Source: an uncultured Chitinophagaceae bacterium (lineage in GTDB: Bacteria; Bacteroidota; Bacteroidia; Chitinophagales; Chitinophagaceae). Taken from it: a DNA stretch of 18,849 nucleotides. Under the pieces are notes generated by a model, which was not told the DNA's origin, did no database searches, and saw only the letters and a list, made by a program, of their open reading frames with translations. The first letter of the stretch is position 1, and each line of letters starts with the position of its first letter. The stretch is from NCBI GenBank assembly GCA_937919945.1, contig CALESY010000123.1, positions 1 through 18,849 on the forward strand, in the 5' to 3' direction. Of this stretch, positions 7,230-14,563 are shown piece after piece. The translations under genes and the position numbers were made by a program.

Positions 7230-7243
7230 GTTAATTGATTAAC
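7230..7243. repeat. Small palindrome between ppa and the MFS gene
   Basis: GTTAAT-TG-ATTAAC is a perfect 6-bp inverted repeat with a 2-bp spacer, 21 bp upstream of the MFS start. Its size suits a DNA-binding site, but AT-rich palindromes of this length also arise by chance. Confidence 0.3.
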
Positions 7244-7264
7244 AAGCTAAACTATTACCAGGCA

Positions 7265-7819
7265 TCACTTCATAGACATACTTCCACCTCCGAACTTAGC
7301 TTCGTAATCGTTGATGCTATGTTGTAGTATTTTTTTTGCAAGTCGTGCTCCCTGAAATTCTTCAATCTTTACAACCTTGTTTTCCAGCTTTTTGTACTCT
7401 TCAAAAAAGTGTCGTAGCTCTTCAATAAAATAGCTTGGCAGCTCGCTGATGTCATTTATGTGGGCCACGCTCATGTCTGTACTGCACACGGCTATGAGTT
7501 TATCATCAGCCTCGCCTTGGTCAAGCATCCGCATTACACCTATTATTTTGGCTTCTACTAAACAAAGTGGCTGCATTTCTATTTGTGAGAGTACTAAAAT
7601 ATCCAGCGGGTCTTTATCATCGCAATAGGTGCGGGGTATAAAACCATAGTTGGCAGGGTAGTATACAGAGGAGTACAGAACACGGTCTAATTTTAATAGC
7701 CCCGTTTCTTTGTCTAACTCGTACTTTGCTCTTGAGTTTTTGGGGATTTCTATGATAGCATTAACTGCTTCAGGTACATTTTCGCCGTAACTAACGGAGT
7801 GCCATGGATTGAAATTCAT
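7265..7819 (-). CDS. ppa: Family I inorganic pyrophosphatase
   Basis: This soluble family I pyrophosphatase hydrolyses pyrophosphate to two phosphates, pulling nucleic-acid, protein and lipid synthesis forward. Its 184 residues are close to the usual bacterial length of about 175. The metal-binding signature DDKDPLDIL is present (D68, D70 and D73, equivalent to E. coli D65, D67 and D70). Further active-site residues are visible: D100, D105 and K107 in MLDQGEADDKL (E. coli D97, D102, K104), K32 and E34 in the RAKYELD segment, and Y53/Y58 in SVYYPANYGF. The C-terminus ends in a Gly/Ser/Met tail, GGGSMSMK. A promoter is found at 7931-7959, giving a leader of roughly 100 nt with a hairpin. MFS and MBL genes follow on the same strand. 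Confidence 0.95.
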   Translation of the reverse strand: MNFNPWHSVSYGENVPEAVNAIIEIPKNSRAKYELDKETGLLKLDRVLYSSVYYPANYGFIPRTYCDDKDPLDILVLSQIEMQPLCLVEAKIIGVMRMLDQGEADDKLIAVCSTDMSVAHINDISELPSYFIEELRHFFEEYKKLENKVVKIEEFQGARLAKKILQHSINDYEAKFGGGSMSMK

Positions 7820-7845
7820 CTTATTGTCAATTTTTTGTTAGCAGA

Positions 7846-7885
7846 CAGGTGTTTTTTTAGATTTTGTGCTGTTATAAAACACCTG
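7846..7885 (-). promoter_or_regulatory. Hairpin in the ppa 5' leader
   Basis: CAGGTGTTTT (7846-7855) and AAAACACCTG (7876-7885) are a perfect 10-bp inverted repeat around 20 nt. If transcription starts just after the -7 element at 7931-7938, the hairpin lies in the untranslated leader, ending 27 nt before the ppa ATG. No U-tract follows it, so it is not a standard terminator. It may act on mRNA stability or translation, or be a protein-binding site. Confidence 0.5.
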
Positions 7886-7930
7886 AAATAAGCATATACA
7901 GCTATAGGCAAGCTGTTTTCTTAAACGTCA

Positions 7931-7959
7931 CAAAGGTAAATGTTAAAATCATCAACAAG
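7931..7959 (-). promoter_or_regulatory. Candidate ppa promoter
   Basis: On the minus strand CTTG (7959-7956), a 17-bp spacer and TACCTTTG (7938-7931) resemble the Bacteroidota -33/-7 promoter. The -7 match is exact (TAnnTTTG); the spacer is about 2 bp short. It predicts a leader of about 100-105 nt for ppa. The rest of the 371-bp gap between ppa and exbB (7820-8190) holds the leader hairpin and the exbB promoter and no convincing gene. Confidence 0.55.
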
Positions 7960-8093
7960 TGTTGGCGATTGCCTGAAAAAAGCAATATCTTGCCTCTCCC
8001 TTTCGTTTAAAGCGAGTGTAGAATCTTCTGAAAGCATTGCTTGTCACGGGTTTGTAAGGAGTATTAAGTTTGTGAGAAAAAATGAACCTCCAA

Positions 8094-8124
8094 GTTGTTT
8101 TTTTGAAGTGTACCTATATCTTTG
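8094..8124 (+). promoter_or_regulatory. Promoter of the exbB-exbD-exbD-tonB operon
   Basis: GTTG (8094-8097), a 19-bp spacer and TATCTTTG (8117-8124) fit the Bacteroidota promoter (TTG, 19-21 bp, TAnnTTTG) very well. Transcription would start near 8131, leaving a leader of about 60 nt before exbB. Confidence 0.72.
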
Positions 8125-8190
8125 CAGGCACACAAGGGATGTATTAAAATTATTAATCAACCAAAGTAAAAACTAATAAAAATCAGCATT

Positions 8191-9021
8191 ATGGCAGAAG
8201 TAAAAGCAGCCGCAAAACCATCATCTCAAGCGGGCAAACCGAAGAATTCAAGCAACTTCATGACAAACCTTTTGGTGGTGGTAGCTTGTATTGCAGTGGC
8301 AGAACTGGTGTTCCATTTTGTATTCGGAGCGGCAGGTAATTTTAAAGATGCGGAAAAACACGTTCCTGCAAACGGTTTGGGAACTGTATACTCTGGTGGA
8401 TGGGTTGTACCTATCCTTATGTCTAGTACGCTGATACTGATAGCTTTCTGCGTAGAACGCGCATTGACTATTGTTAAAGCAAAAGGTAAAATAAGCCCTG
8501 CTGAGTTTGTACGCAAAGTACAGTACCATCTGGCTAATAAAAATATTGACGCAGCATTGTCTGAGTGCGATAAACAAGCAGGTAGCGTAGGTAATGTTAT
8601 GCGTGCAGGTTTGTTGAAATATCGTGAAATGACTAACAATCATGAATTGGCTACAGACCAAAAAGTACTGAGCATACAGAAAGAAGTAGAAGAAGCTACT
8701 GCGCTGGAATTGCCTATGTTGGAGAAGAATCTGGTGTTCCTTTCTACTATTGCATCAGTAGCTACGCTTCTCGGTCTGTTCGGTACAGTATTGGGTATGA
8801 TACGTTCATTCGCCGCTATGGCAACTGCGGGTGCTCCGGATGCAGCTGCGTTGGCATCTGGTATCTCTGAAGCCCTGATTAACACAGCTATTGGTATCGG
8901 TACATCGTTCTTGGCAATTGTATGCTACAACTTCTTTACTACACTGATAGATGGTATCACTTTTGGTATTGACGAAAGCGGTTTCACACTGACACAAAGC
9001 TTCGCTTCTAACTACAAGTAA
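8191..9021 (+). CDS. exbB: MotA/TolQ/ExbB proton channel protein (ExbB)
   Basis: A 276-residue proton-channel subunit that forms, with ExbD, the inner-membrane motor energising TonB. A polar Lys/Ala/Ser-rich start (1-22) is followed by four hydrophobic segments at about 24-46, 71-89, 181-204 and 226-250. Classical ExbB has three, so the first is an N-terminal extension common in Bacteroidota. The family core ELPMLEKNLVFLSTIASVATLLGLFGTVLGMI (173-204) is present, with Thr where enterobacterial proteins have Pro in the APLLGL stretch, and ALINTAIGI at 228-236. A 90-residue cytoplasmic loop (91-180) lies between helices two and three. It is the first gene of a four-gene operon. AACTAA begins 20 nt before the ATG, as for exbD2 and tonB. 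ExbB rather than TolQ is preferred because tonB is in the same operon. Confidence 0.92.
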   Translation: MAEVKAAAKPSSQAGKPKNSSNFMTNLLVVVACIAVAELVFHFVFGAAGNFKDAEKHVPANGLGTVYSGGWVVPILMSSTLILIAFCVERALTIVKAKGKISPAEFVRKVQYHLANKNIDAALSECDKQAGSVGNVMRAGLLKYREMTNNHELATDQKVLSIQKEVEEATALELPMLEKNLVFLSTIASVATLLGLFGTVLGMIRSFAAMATAGAPDAAALASGISEALINTAIGIGTSFLAIVCYNFFTTLIDGITFGIDESGFTLTQSFASNYK

Positions 9022-9030
9022 TTTTTCTGA

Positions 9031-9053
9031 GTGGTTTTTTATGGAAAAGCCAC
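9031..9053 (+). other. Intercistronic hairpin between exbB and exbD1
   Basis: GTGGTTTTT pairs with GAAAAGCCAC over nine pairs including one G-U, starting 10 nt after the exbB stop. No U-tract follows, so it is unlikely to terminate. It could protect the exbB message or set the ratio between channel subunits, since ExbB is normally made in excess of ExbD. Confidence 0.35.
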
Positions 9054-9097
9054 CATTGAGAGTCTTATTACTAACAGTTGAAGAAAAATATTAAGAG

Positions 9098-9760
9098 ATG
9101 CCAAAAGTAAAAATGCCAAGGAAGGGTACCACCGTAGATATGACTGCGATGTGTGATGTGGCGTTCCTGCTACTTACCTTCTTCATGCTGGCAACAAAAT
9201 TTAAGCCCGAGGAACCAGTAATGGTTACCACACCCAATTCAATATCTGAAATTCCTTTGCCGGATAATGATATTCTGATGATAACTATTGATGATAAAGG
9301 CAGGCTTTTCTTTTCAATAGATAATCAGAAAGTCAGGAAAGAATTGATTGAAGATGTGAATGAGTACAAAAAACTGGGCCTTACAGAACAAGAAAAAACT
9401 GCGTTTGCATTAGGTGCTTCTGTTGGCGCACCATTCAATCAACTGAAGTCTTATCTGGCAGCCGATATAGAACAGCAAAAAGTGTTCGATAAAACGACTG
9501 CAGGCATACCTACAGATACAGTAGCAGACTCTGACCTCAATGAATTGGGTGCATGGATACGTATGGCGAGGAATACAAATCCTAAACTGCGTATTACTAT
9601 AAAAGCTGACGGCAAAGCAGCGTATCCGGAAATCAAGAAAGTGATAAAAACGCTTGAAGGTTGGAAGATATTTAAGTTCAACCTGATTACGGGGCTGAAA
9701 GCAGTACCTCCGGGAACAGCAGCATTCGATATTAAGAATGGTGATGGTGCCGGTAAATAA
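9098..9760 (+). CDS. exbD: ExbD/TolR family biopolymer transport protein, first copy
   Basis: A 220-residue ExbD family subunit. A short basic cytoplasmic tail (1-10) precedes one transmembrane helix (about 18-36). In DMTAMCDVAFLLLTFF the proton-carrying Asp is D20, equivalent to E. coli ExbD D25. The rest is periplasmic and ends in a beta/alpha domain (RITIKADGKAAYPEIKKVIKTLEG) that matches the ExbD periplasmic fold. It is longer than E. coli ExbD (141 residues), because about 60 residues (85-145) are inserted between the strand region and this domain. The segment before the catalytic Asp is TAMCD, while the next gene has TPMVD, so the two copies are distinct types rather than a recent duplication. 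The gap to exbB is 76 bp and holds a hairpin. Confidence 0.9.
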   Translation: MPKVKMPRKGTTVDMTAMCDVAFLLLTFFMLATKFKPEEPVMVTTPNSISEIPLPDNDILMITIDDKGRLFFSIDNQKVRKELIEDVNEYKKLGLTEQEKTAFALGASVGAPFNQLKSYLAADIEQQKVFDKTTAGIPTDTVADSDLNELGAWIRMARNTNPKLRITIKADGKAAYPEIKKVIKTLEGWKIFKFNLITGLKAVPPGTAAFDIKNGDGAGK

Positions 9761-9823
9761 AAGTAAATCTATTGCGAAGGCGATAGTAGAAATAATATTA
9801 TTTAACTAAATAAAAGATATTCC

Positions 9824-10414
9824 ATGGCTGAAATGGATACCTCCTCCCAAGGGGGGCATAAGAAAGGCCCGGGGGTCAAGAAAGGGAAGAAACTCTCTAC
9901 ACGTGTTGACCTGACGCCGATGGTGGATTTAGGCTTTTTGTTGATAACATTCTTCATGTTTACAACAACATTGTCGAAGCCGAAGACCATGCAGATAAAT
10001 ATGCCCTACAAAGAGGACAATATAAAAGAAGAAGACCAAACTAAAATAAAGGCGAGTACGGTTGTGACTGTTTTGCTGAGCAAGAGCCATCGTATTTACT
10101 ATTATGAAGGTATTGGCGATGACGCAACCAAGCCACCAGAGGTGAAAGTAACTTACTTCAAACCCAAAGATGGCATCAGAGACGTGCTGATAAAGAAGAA
10201 AAAAGATGTTGAGGATTTGAAACGTAGTGGTGCCCTGGGTGCAAAAGACCAAGCTACCATTATCATAAAACCAGACATTACCAGCACATACGAAGACCTT
10301 GTGAACATACTTGATGAAATGAGTATAAACGACATAAGGGTATATGCAATAGTTGATATTACAGATGTAGATAAAGAATTCATTACCGCTACAGAACAGG
10401 CAAACGGGCTTTAG
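9824..10414 (+). CDS. exbD: ExbD/TolR family biopolymer transport protein, second copy
   Basis: A 196-residue second ExbD. A Gly/Lys-rich cytoplasmic tail (1-26) is followed by TRVDLTPMVDLGFLLITFFMF, with the catalytic Asp at D35 inside a single helix (about 33-50). The periplasmic part ends in TIIIKPDITSTYEDLVNILDEMSINDIRVYAIVDI, the usual ExbD C-terminal fold, preceded by a Lys-rich stretch of about 40 residues. It keeps the Pro before the Asp that the first copy lacks. Bacteroidota TonB operons commonly hold two exbD genes, and a mixed ExbD dimer in the ExbB pentamer is plausible but not shown by the sequence. The 63-bp gap contains a 7-bp hairpin (9769-9786, GAAG loop) and AACTAA 20 nt before the ATG. 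Confidence 0.9.
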   Translation: MAEMDTSSQGGHKKGPGVKKGKKLSTRVDLTPMVDLGFLLITFFMFTTTLSKPKTMQINMPYKEDNIKEEDQTKIKASTVVTVLLSKSHRIYYYEGIGDDATKPPEVKVTYFKPKDGIRDVLIKKKKDVEDLKRSGALGAKDQATIIIKPDITSTYEDLVNILDEMSINDIRVYAIVDITDVDKEFITATEQANGL

Positions 10415-10471
10415 TGTAGTCGTTTTATGGAAAATTTCAAAAAATACATCTAACTAAAAAGATTGAATAAA

Positions 10472-11269
10472 ATGGATATCAATAAAATACTCAAAAGCGA
10501 CTACCTCGACATCCTGTTTGAGGGACGTAACAAAGCTTATGGTGGCTATGAGTTGCGCAAAAAGTATCCTGTACGTATGCGCAATGCGGGCATCATCGTT
10601 ATCGGTGTGGTAGGTTTGATTGTATCCGGTTCATTGGTGGCGAGTGCATTGAAAAATAATGCTAAGAAAGAAGTTGCAATTATGAAAGAAGTGCAACTGG
10701 CTGAACCGCCACCGATAGACCCCAAAAAACCACCGCCACCGCCGCCACCGCCACCACCACCGCCGGTAAAGCCGACGGTTAAATTTACTCCTCCGGTTAT
10801 TAAAAAGGACGAAGAGGTAAAAGAAGATGAGAAACCACCTGAACAAGAGGAACTGAAAGATGTAACATCTGGTCTCAAAACACAGGAAGGTGACCCCAAT
10901 GGTATTGATGCAGGCTTGGTTGACAAACCAGGTACAGGTGTGGTAGAAGCGCCCGTGCAGGAAATCTTCAAGTATGTGGAGCAGATGCCGGAAGCACCTT
11001 ACGATGTACAGGCATTTCTTTCAAAAAACCTGAAATACCCACCTGCTGCACAGGAAAATAATATCGAAGGTCGCGTGAATGTACAGTTTGTAGTAAACGA
11101 GGATGGCAGTATTTCTGATGCTAAAATAGTAGGTAAAAGAATAGGTTCAGGATGTGAAGAAGAAGCGATGCGTGTAGTGTCTAGTATGCCTAAATGGAAG
11201 CCAGGTAAACAAAATGGTCGCCCGGTAAAAGTGTACTACACACAGCCCATCACTTTCAGGATGGAGTAA
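10472..11269 (+). CDS. tonB: TonB energy transducer
   Basis: This protein links the ExbB/ExbD motor to outer-membrane TonB-dependent transporters. The ATG at 10472 is preferred over a TTG 9 nt upstream because it gives the standard Bacteroidota opening: MDINKILKSDYLDILFEGRNKAYGGYELRKKY. A single transmembrane helix spans about 39-60. A Pro-rich periplasmic spacer follows with 12 consecutive prolines (87-98), then a charged Lys/Glu region. The C-terminal TonB domain (about 175-265) starts at AFLSKNLKYPPAAQENNIEG and contains VNVQFVVNEDGSISDAKIVG and the closing PKWKPGKQNGRPVKVYYTQPITF. The total is 265 residues. It is the last gene of the operon, 57 bp after exbD2, and is followed by a strong terminator. 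Confidence 0.93.
   Translation: MDINKILKSDYLDILFEGRNKAYGGYELRKKYPVRMRNAGIIVIGVVGLIVSGSLVASALKNNAKKEVAIMKEVQLAEPPPIDPKKPPPPPPPPPPPPVKPTVKFTPPVIKKDEEVKEDEKPPEQEELKDVTSGLKTQEGDPNGIDAGLVDKPGTGVVEAPVQEIFKYVEQMPEAPYDVQAFLSKNLKYPPAAQENNIEGRVNVQFVVNEDGSISDAKIVGKRIGSGCEEEAMRVVSSMPKWKPGKQNGRPVKVYYTQPITFRME
10730..10765 (+). repeat. CCN trinucleotide tract coding for 12 prolines
   Basis: Twelve consecutive proline codons, a mix of CCA and CCG, sit in the tonB spacer. Mixed codons lower slippage compared with a pure repeat. Such a run normally needs elongation factor P for translation. Confidence 0.9.
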
Positions 11270-11297
11270 CGGTGTTAATCTGATAATGTTTTTATAC

Positions 11298-11335
11298 AAG
11301 GCTATTTCTCTGTAAATAGCCTTTTTTCTTTTTGT
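11298..11335 (+). terminator. Intrinsic terminator of the TonB operon
   Basis: AAGGCTATTT and AAATAGCCTT form a perfect 10-bp stem around CTCTGT, followed by TTTTCTTTTTG. It starts 29 nt after the tonB stop. Confidence 0.92.
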
Positions 11336-11390
11336 ATATATTATCAAAGATTTAAGAAAGCAGTATAGTGCAAACTGAGTTAATAGGTAT

Positions 11391-11398
11391 TACTTTTG
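11391..11398 (+). promoter_or_regulatory. Bacteroidota -7 promoter element for the ompH-like gene
   Basis: TACTTTTG matches TAnnTTTG exactly, 25 bp upstream of the start codon. No good TTG was found 19-21 bp upstream (GTG is nearest), so the -33 part is weak. Confidence 0.5.
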
Positions 11399-11423
11399 CT
11401 GCACATTAATCAACATCAAGGCA

Positions 11424-12032
11424 ATGAAAAATCTTTCAACAATACTCAGCATACTGGCTTTAGCAGGCGTTGCAACCTTGTTTTTTATGAAGCAAGACAG
11501 TGGTAAGCCAACACAAGGTAGTGCCACGGTAAATACTACTGCTACTACCAAAATAGCATATGTAAACATAGATACTTTAGAGTCGAAGTACGAATATCTT
11601 AAAGACCAACGCAAAAAATTTGAAGCCAGGCAAGAAGCTATGAAAGGCGAATTGGAACGTAGTGCCCAGCAATTACAAAATGATTATGCAGCTGCACAGC
11701 GCAAAGCTCAAGCAGGTACAATGACAGAAGCCGAGCAGCAAAGTATAGGCAAACGCTTGATGCAGATGGAGCAGAGCCTGAAGACAAGGGAGGAAGCCCT
11801 GACGGTACAGTTGATGAAAGAACAAGAGGAGTTTAATAAAACACTTCAGGAACAATTAGACAAAGTATTAGCAGAATACAATAAAGACAAACGCTACGAT
11901 TACATATTGTCTTACACTAAAAACGGCACAATTATGTATGCCGATAAGGCTTTAGACATTACCGAAGATGTAATAAAAGCCATGAATGAAGCCGCTAAAA
12001 GTATTCCACAGCCTGCAGAGAAGAAAAAATAA
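11424..12032 (+). CDS. OmpH/Skp family periplasmic chaperone-like protein
   Basis: A 202-residue protein of the OmpH/Skp family. Residues 5-22 form one hydrophobic segment without a clear Ala-x-Ala cleavage site, so it may be a membrane anchor rather than a cleaved signal. The beta strand KIAYVNIDTLESKYEYLKD (43-61) is the typical OmpH opening. It is followed by a long charged coiled coil (about 60-145) and a closing part DYILSYTKNGTIMYADKALDITEDVI, also typical. Skp-type proteins hold unfolded outer-membrane proteins in the periplasm as trimers with coiled-coil arms. The gene has its own -7 element and is separated from tonB by a terminator. A permease gene starts 28 bp downstream. Confidence 0.85.
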   Translation: MKNLSTILSILALAGVATLFFMKQDSGKPTQGSATVNTTATTKIAYVNIDTLESKYEYLKDQRKKFEARQEAMKGELERSAQQLQNDYAAAQRKAQAGTMTEAEQQSIGKRLMQMEQSLKTREEALTVQLMKEQEEFNKTLQEQLDKVLAEYNKDKRYDYILSYTKNGTIMYADKALDITEDVIKAMNEAAKSIPQPAEKKK

Positions 12033-12060
12033 GTAGTATTTTTCTGAAAATAACTGCTGC

Positions 12061-13503
12061 TTGGAAAACAAGTCTTCTTTTCAACGTTCGCTGACATTAA
12101 CAGATGGGGCACTATTGGTGATAGGCTCCATGATAGGTTCAGGTATATTTATTGTTAGTGCTGATATTGCCCGCAATGTAGGCAGTGCCGGTTGGTTGGT
12201 GGTGGTTTGGTTGGTGTCAGGGTTCATTACCCTTTCTGCCGCACTGAGCTATGGCGAACTAAGTGGTATGTACCCACAAGCGGGGGGGCAGTATGTATAT
12301 TTGAGAGAGGCTTTTGGAAAAATGTATGGCTTTCTCTACGGTTGGGCATTCTTTGCTGTGATACAAACAGGTACTATAGCTGCAGTAGGTGTAGGCTTTG
12401 GAAAGTTTACAGGTTACTTGCTACCGGGCCTTGGTGAGGAAAATATATTAATAGGCCCAATGAAGTTGGGGCCCATCAGCGACTTTAAAATAACCGCAGC
12501 ACAGCTTACAGGTTTAGCCACCATTGTATTACTTACCTATATCAATACACGCGGCGTGAAAAATGCCAAGTGGATACAGTTCATCTTTACAAGTGCCAAA
12601 ATACTGGCTATGGCAGCATTGGTAGTATTTGGTTTTGCATTGGTAAACGATGGAAGTATTTGGACGGCCAACTGGACAGATGCATGGTTTGCTAAAAAGA
12701 TAACAAGTAGTGCGGAAGTAATCAGCCATGAGAGCCTGTCGGGCATGGGGCTGGTGGCTGCCTTGTGTGTAGCGATGGTAGGTGCGTTATTTTCGAGCGA
12801 TGCGTGGAATAATGTAACATTTATAGCAGGAGAAATAAAAAAGCCGGAGCGCAACATTGGGTTAAGTTTATTCATAGGTACTGTAGTAGTAACGCTGTTA
12901 TACGTGTCTATGAACTTTATGTATCTGAATGTGATGAGCATCAGCGAGATTGCTAATGCCCCGTCTGACAGGGTAGCACTGGCAGCAGCATTGAAGATAT
13001 TTGGAGCAGCAGGTACTACCATCATTGCATTGCTGATAATGGTATCTACATTCGGGTGTAACAACGGTTTGATACTGTCTGGCGCAAGGGTGTATTACAC
13101 GATGGCTAAAGACGGATTGTTTCTACCGGCAGCAGGCAAGCTGAATGATAAGGGCGTACCTGCCAAAGCATTGTGGATGCAATGTATATGGGCTTGTGTA
13201 TTGTGCCTTAGCGGGCAGTACGGCAATTTGCTCGACTTCATCATCTTTACAGTATTGCTTTTTTATGCGCTTACCATCGCGGGTATCTTCAGGCTACGCA
13301 AAACACAACCCAATATGCCGAGGCCATACAAGGCATTTGGCTATCCGGTAATCCCATTGATTTATATTTTCCTTGCATCATTTATATGTGTGGTGCTGTT
13401 GAAATATAAGCCCATATATACATGGCCTGGTTTAGGCATTGCATTATCAGGCATCCCGGTATATTACTATCTGAATAAGAGGAATCAAAAGAAAAATGGA
13501 TAA
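12061..13503 (+). CDS. APC superfamily amino-acid permease (TTG start)
   Basis: A 480-residue permease of the amino acid-polyamine-organocation superfamily with about 12 transmembrane segments. The substrate-binding helix 1 motif GSMIGSGIFI (22-31) and the segment YGELSGMYPQAGGQYVYLREAFG (64-86) are typical. It resembles the LAT-like branch of amino-acid exchangers or transporters; the exact substrate is open. The start must be the TTG at 12061: the frame is closed upstream by TAG at 12034, no ATG lies between, and the next ATG (Met24) would cut helix 1. It follows ompH by 28 bp with no terminator, so the two may be co-transcribed. The last 8 bp overlap the start of the heptose kinase gene. 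Confidence 0.86.
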   Translation: MENKSSFQRSLTLTDGALLVIGSMIGSGIFIVSADIARNVGSAGWLVVVWLVSGFITLSAALSYGELSGMYPQAGGQYVYLREAFGKMYGFLYGWAFFAVIQTGTIAAVGVGFGKFTGYLLPGLGEENILIGPMKLGPISDFKITAAQLTGLATIVLLTYINTRGVKNAKWIQFIFTSAKILAMAALVVFGFALVNDGSIWTANWTDAWFAKKITSSAEVISHESLSGMGLVAALCVAMVGALFSSDAWNNVTFIAGEIKKPERNIGLSLFIGTVVVTLLYVSMNFMYLNVMSISEIANAPSDRVALAAALKIFGAAGTTIIALLIMVSTFGCNNGLILSGARVYYTMAKDGLFLPAAGKLNDKGVPAKALWMQCIWACVLCLSGQYGNLLDFIIFTVLLFYALTIAGIFRLRKTQPNMPRPYKAFGYPVIPLIYIFLASFICVVLLKYKPIYTWPGLGIALSGIPVYYYLNKRNQKKNG

Positions 13504-14488
13504 ACAAACACTGCATAAGCTGTTTGATGATATGCAACAACTGCACGTTGTTGTGATAGGGGATGTAATGCTGGATAACTACAGGTGGGGCGTGATAGAG
13601 CGCATGTCGCCCGAAGCGCCAGTGCCGATAGTTACTGTAAATAAAAGAGATAACCGCTTGGGTGGTGCAGCCAATGTGGCGTTGAATTGTATAGCATTAG
13701 GTACAAAAGTTACACTTGCCAGCATAGTGGGCGATGATAATGATGGTAGTATTTTAGAACAATTAGCCAATGATGCAGGGATTGATACTACTTTGTTGGT
13801 AAAAAGCCATCACCGTCCTACCACTACCAAAACGCGCGTAATAGTAGATGATAAGCATATGATGCGGCTAGATGAAGAAGTGTGTGATGACTTAACAACA
13901 GAAGAAGAGCACCCGTTTATAGATATGGTGATGCGCTACCTGCAAATAGAAAAACCACAGGTAGTGATATTTGAAGACTATAATAAAGGCGTGTTGAAAG
14001 AAAACGTGATACATAAAATAGTGCAACATTGTAATCATTTAGGTATCATAACAGCAGTTGATCCGAAGAAAAAGAACTTTCTGGCGTATAAAGGAGTAAC
14101 CATCTTTAAGCCCAATCTGAAAGAAGTAAGAGAGGGATTGGATTTGGAAGTTGTAAATGTTGATAAAGATGAATTAGATGCTGTACATACTGTACTGCAA
14201 GAGGCATTGCAGCATAGTATAACATTCGTCACTTTATCTGAAAAAGGAGTTTATTACAACGATGGTAAATCTGCATTGATACCTACACATAAGCGTGATA
14301 TAAAAGACGTGAGCGGAGCGGGAGACACAGTTATTGCTACTGCATCTGTTACCTATACACTTACCAAAGATGCACACCTGATGGCTGAAATATCAAATCT
14401 GGCAGGGGGGCTTGTTTGTGAGTATGTTGGCGTTGTACCAATAGATAAAGATTTGTTATTATCAGCTTGCGAGGCATATATTGTCTGA
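13496..14488 (+). CDS. rfaE1: D-glycero-beta-D-manno-heptose-7-phosphate kinase (HldE/RfaE domain I)
   Basis: A 330-residue PfkB-family sugar kinase. It matches the kinase half of HldE, which phosphorylates heptose-7-phosphate at C1 during ADP-heptose synthesis for lipopolysaccharide. Visible features are IGDVMLDNYRWG near the start (21-32), MSPEAPVPIV (37-46), the substrate-binding GGAANVALN (56-64), VDPKKKNF, the conserved FKPNLKEV, and the PfkB signature DVSGAGDTVIATA (271-283) with catalytic Asp D277. GAGDTVIA, rather than GAGDTF, is typical of RfaE1. The cytidylyl/adenylyl-transferase second domain of enterobacterial HldE is absent; Bacteroidota carry it as a separate gene, which is not in this window. 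The start overlaps the permease stop by 8 bp, suggesting coupled translation. No lipopolysaccharide genes adjoin it. Confidence 0.86.
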   Translation: MDKQTLHKLFDDMQQLHVVVIGDVMLDNYRWGVIERMSPEAPVPIVTVNKRDNRLGGAANVALNCIALGTKVTLASIVGDDNDGSILEQLANDAGIDTTLLVKSHHRPTTTKTRVIVDDKHMMRLDEEVCDDLTTEEEHPFIDMVMRYLQIEKPQVVIFEDYNKGVLKENVIHKIVQHCNHLGIITAVDPKKKNFLAYKGVTIFKPNLKEVREGLDLEVVNVDKDELDAVHTVLQEALQHSITFVTLSEKGVYYNDGKSALIPTHKRDIKDVSGAGDTVIATASVTYTLTKDAHLMAEISNLAGGLVCEYVGVVPIDKDLLLSACEAYIV

Positions 14489-14563
14489 TATTGAGTGACT
14501 TTTTATCTTGATTTTTATTTATATTGCAGTATATACACTCACAAAAAAATTGAATATTGACTT

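Noticed and set aside
7940..8176. A 78-codon open frame on the plus strand between ppa and exbB
   Set aside because: It overlaps the ppa promoter region and the exbB promoter, has no recognisable domain, and has an irregular composition with many Ser, Cys and Lys. It is better explained as non-coding regulatory DNA.
10546..10971. Minus-strand frame rich in glycine opposite tonB
   Set aside because: The poly-Gly run is only the reverse complement of the proline codons of the TonB spacer.
8191..11269. Tol-Pal system instead of TonB system
   Set aside because: The operon has two exbD genes and a Bacteroidota-type TonB with a C-terminal TonB domain, but no tolA, tolB or pal. The TolB-like propeller at 3479-4582 is distant and on the other strand.
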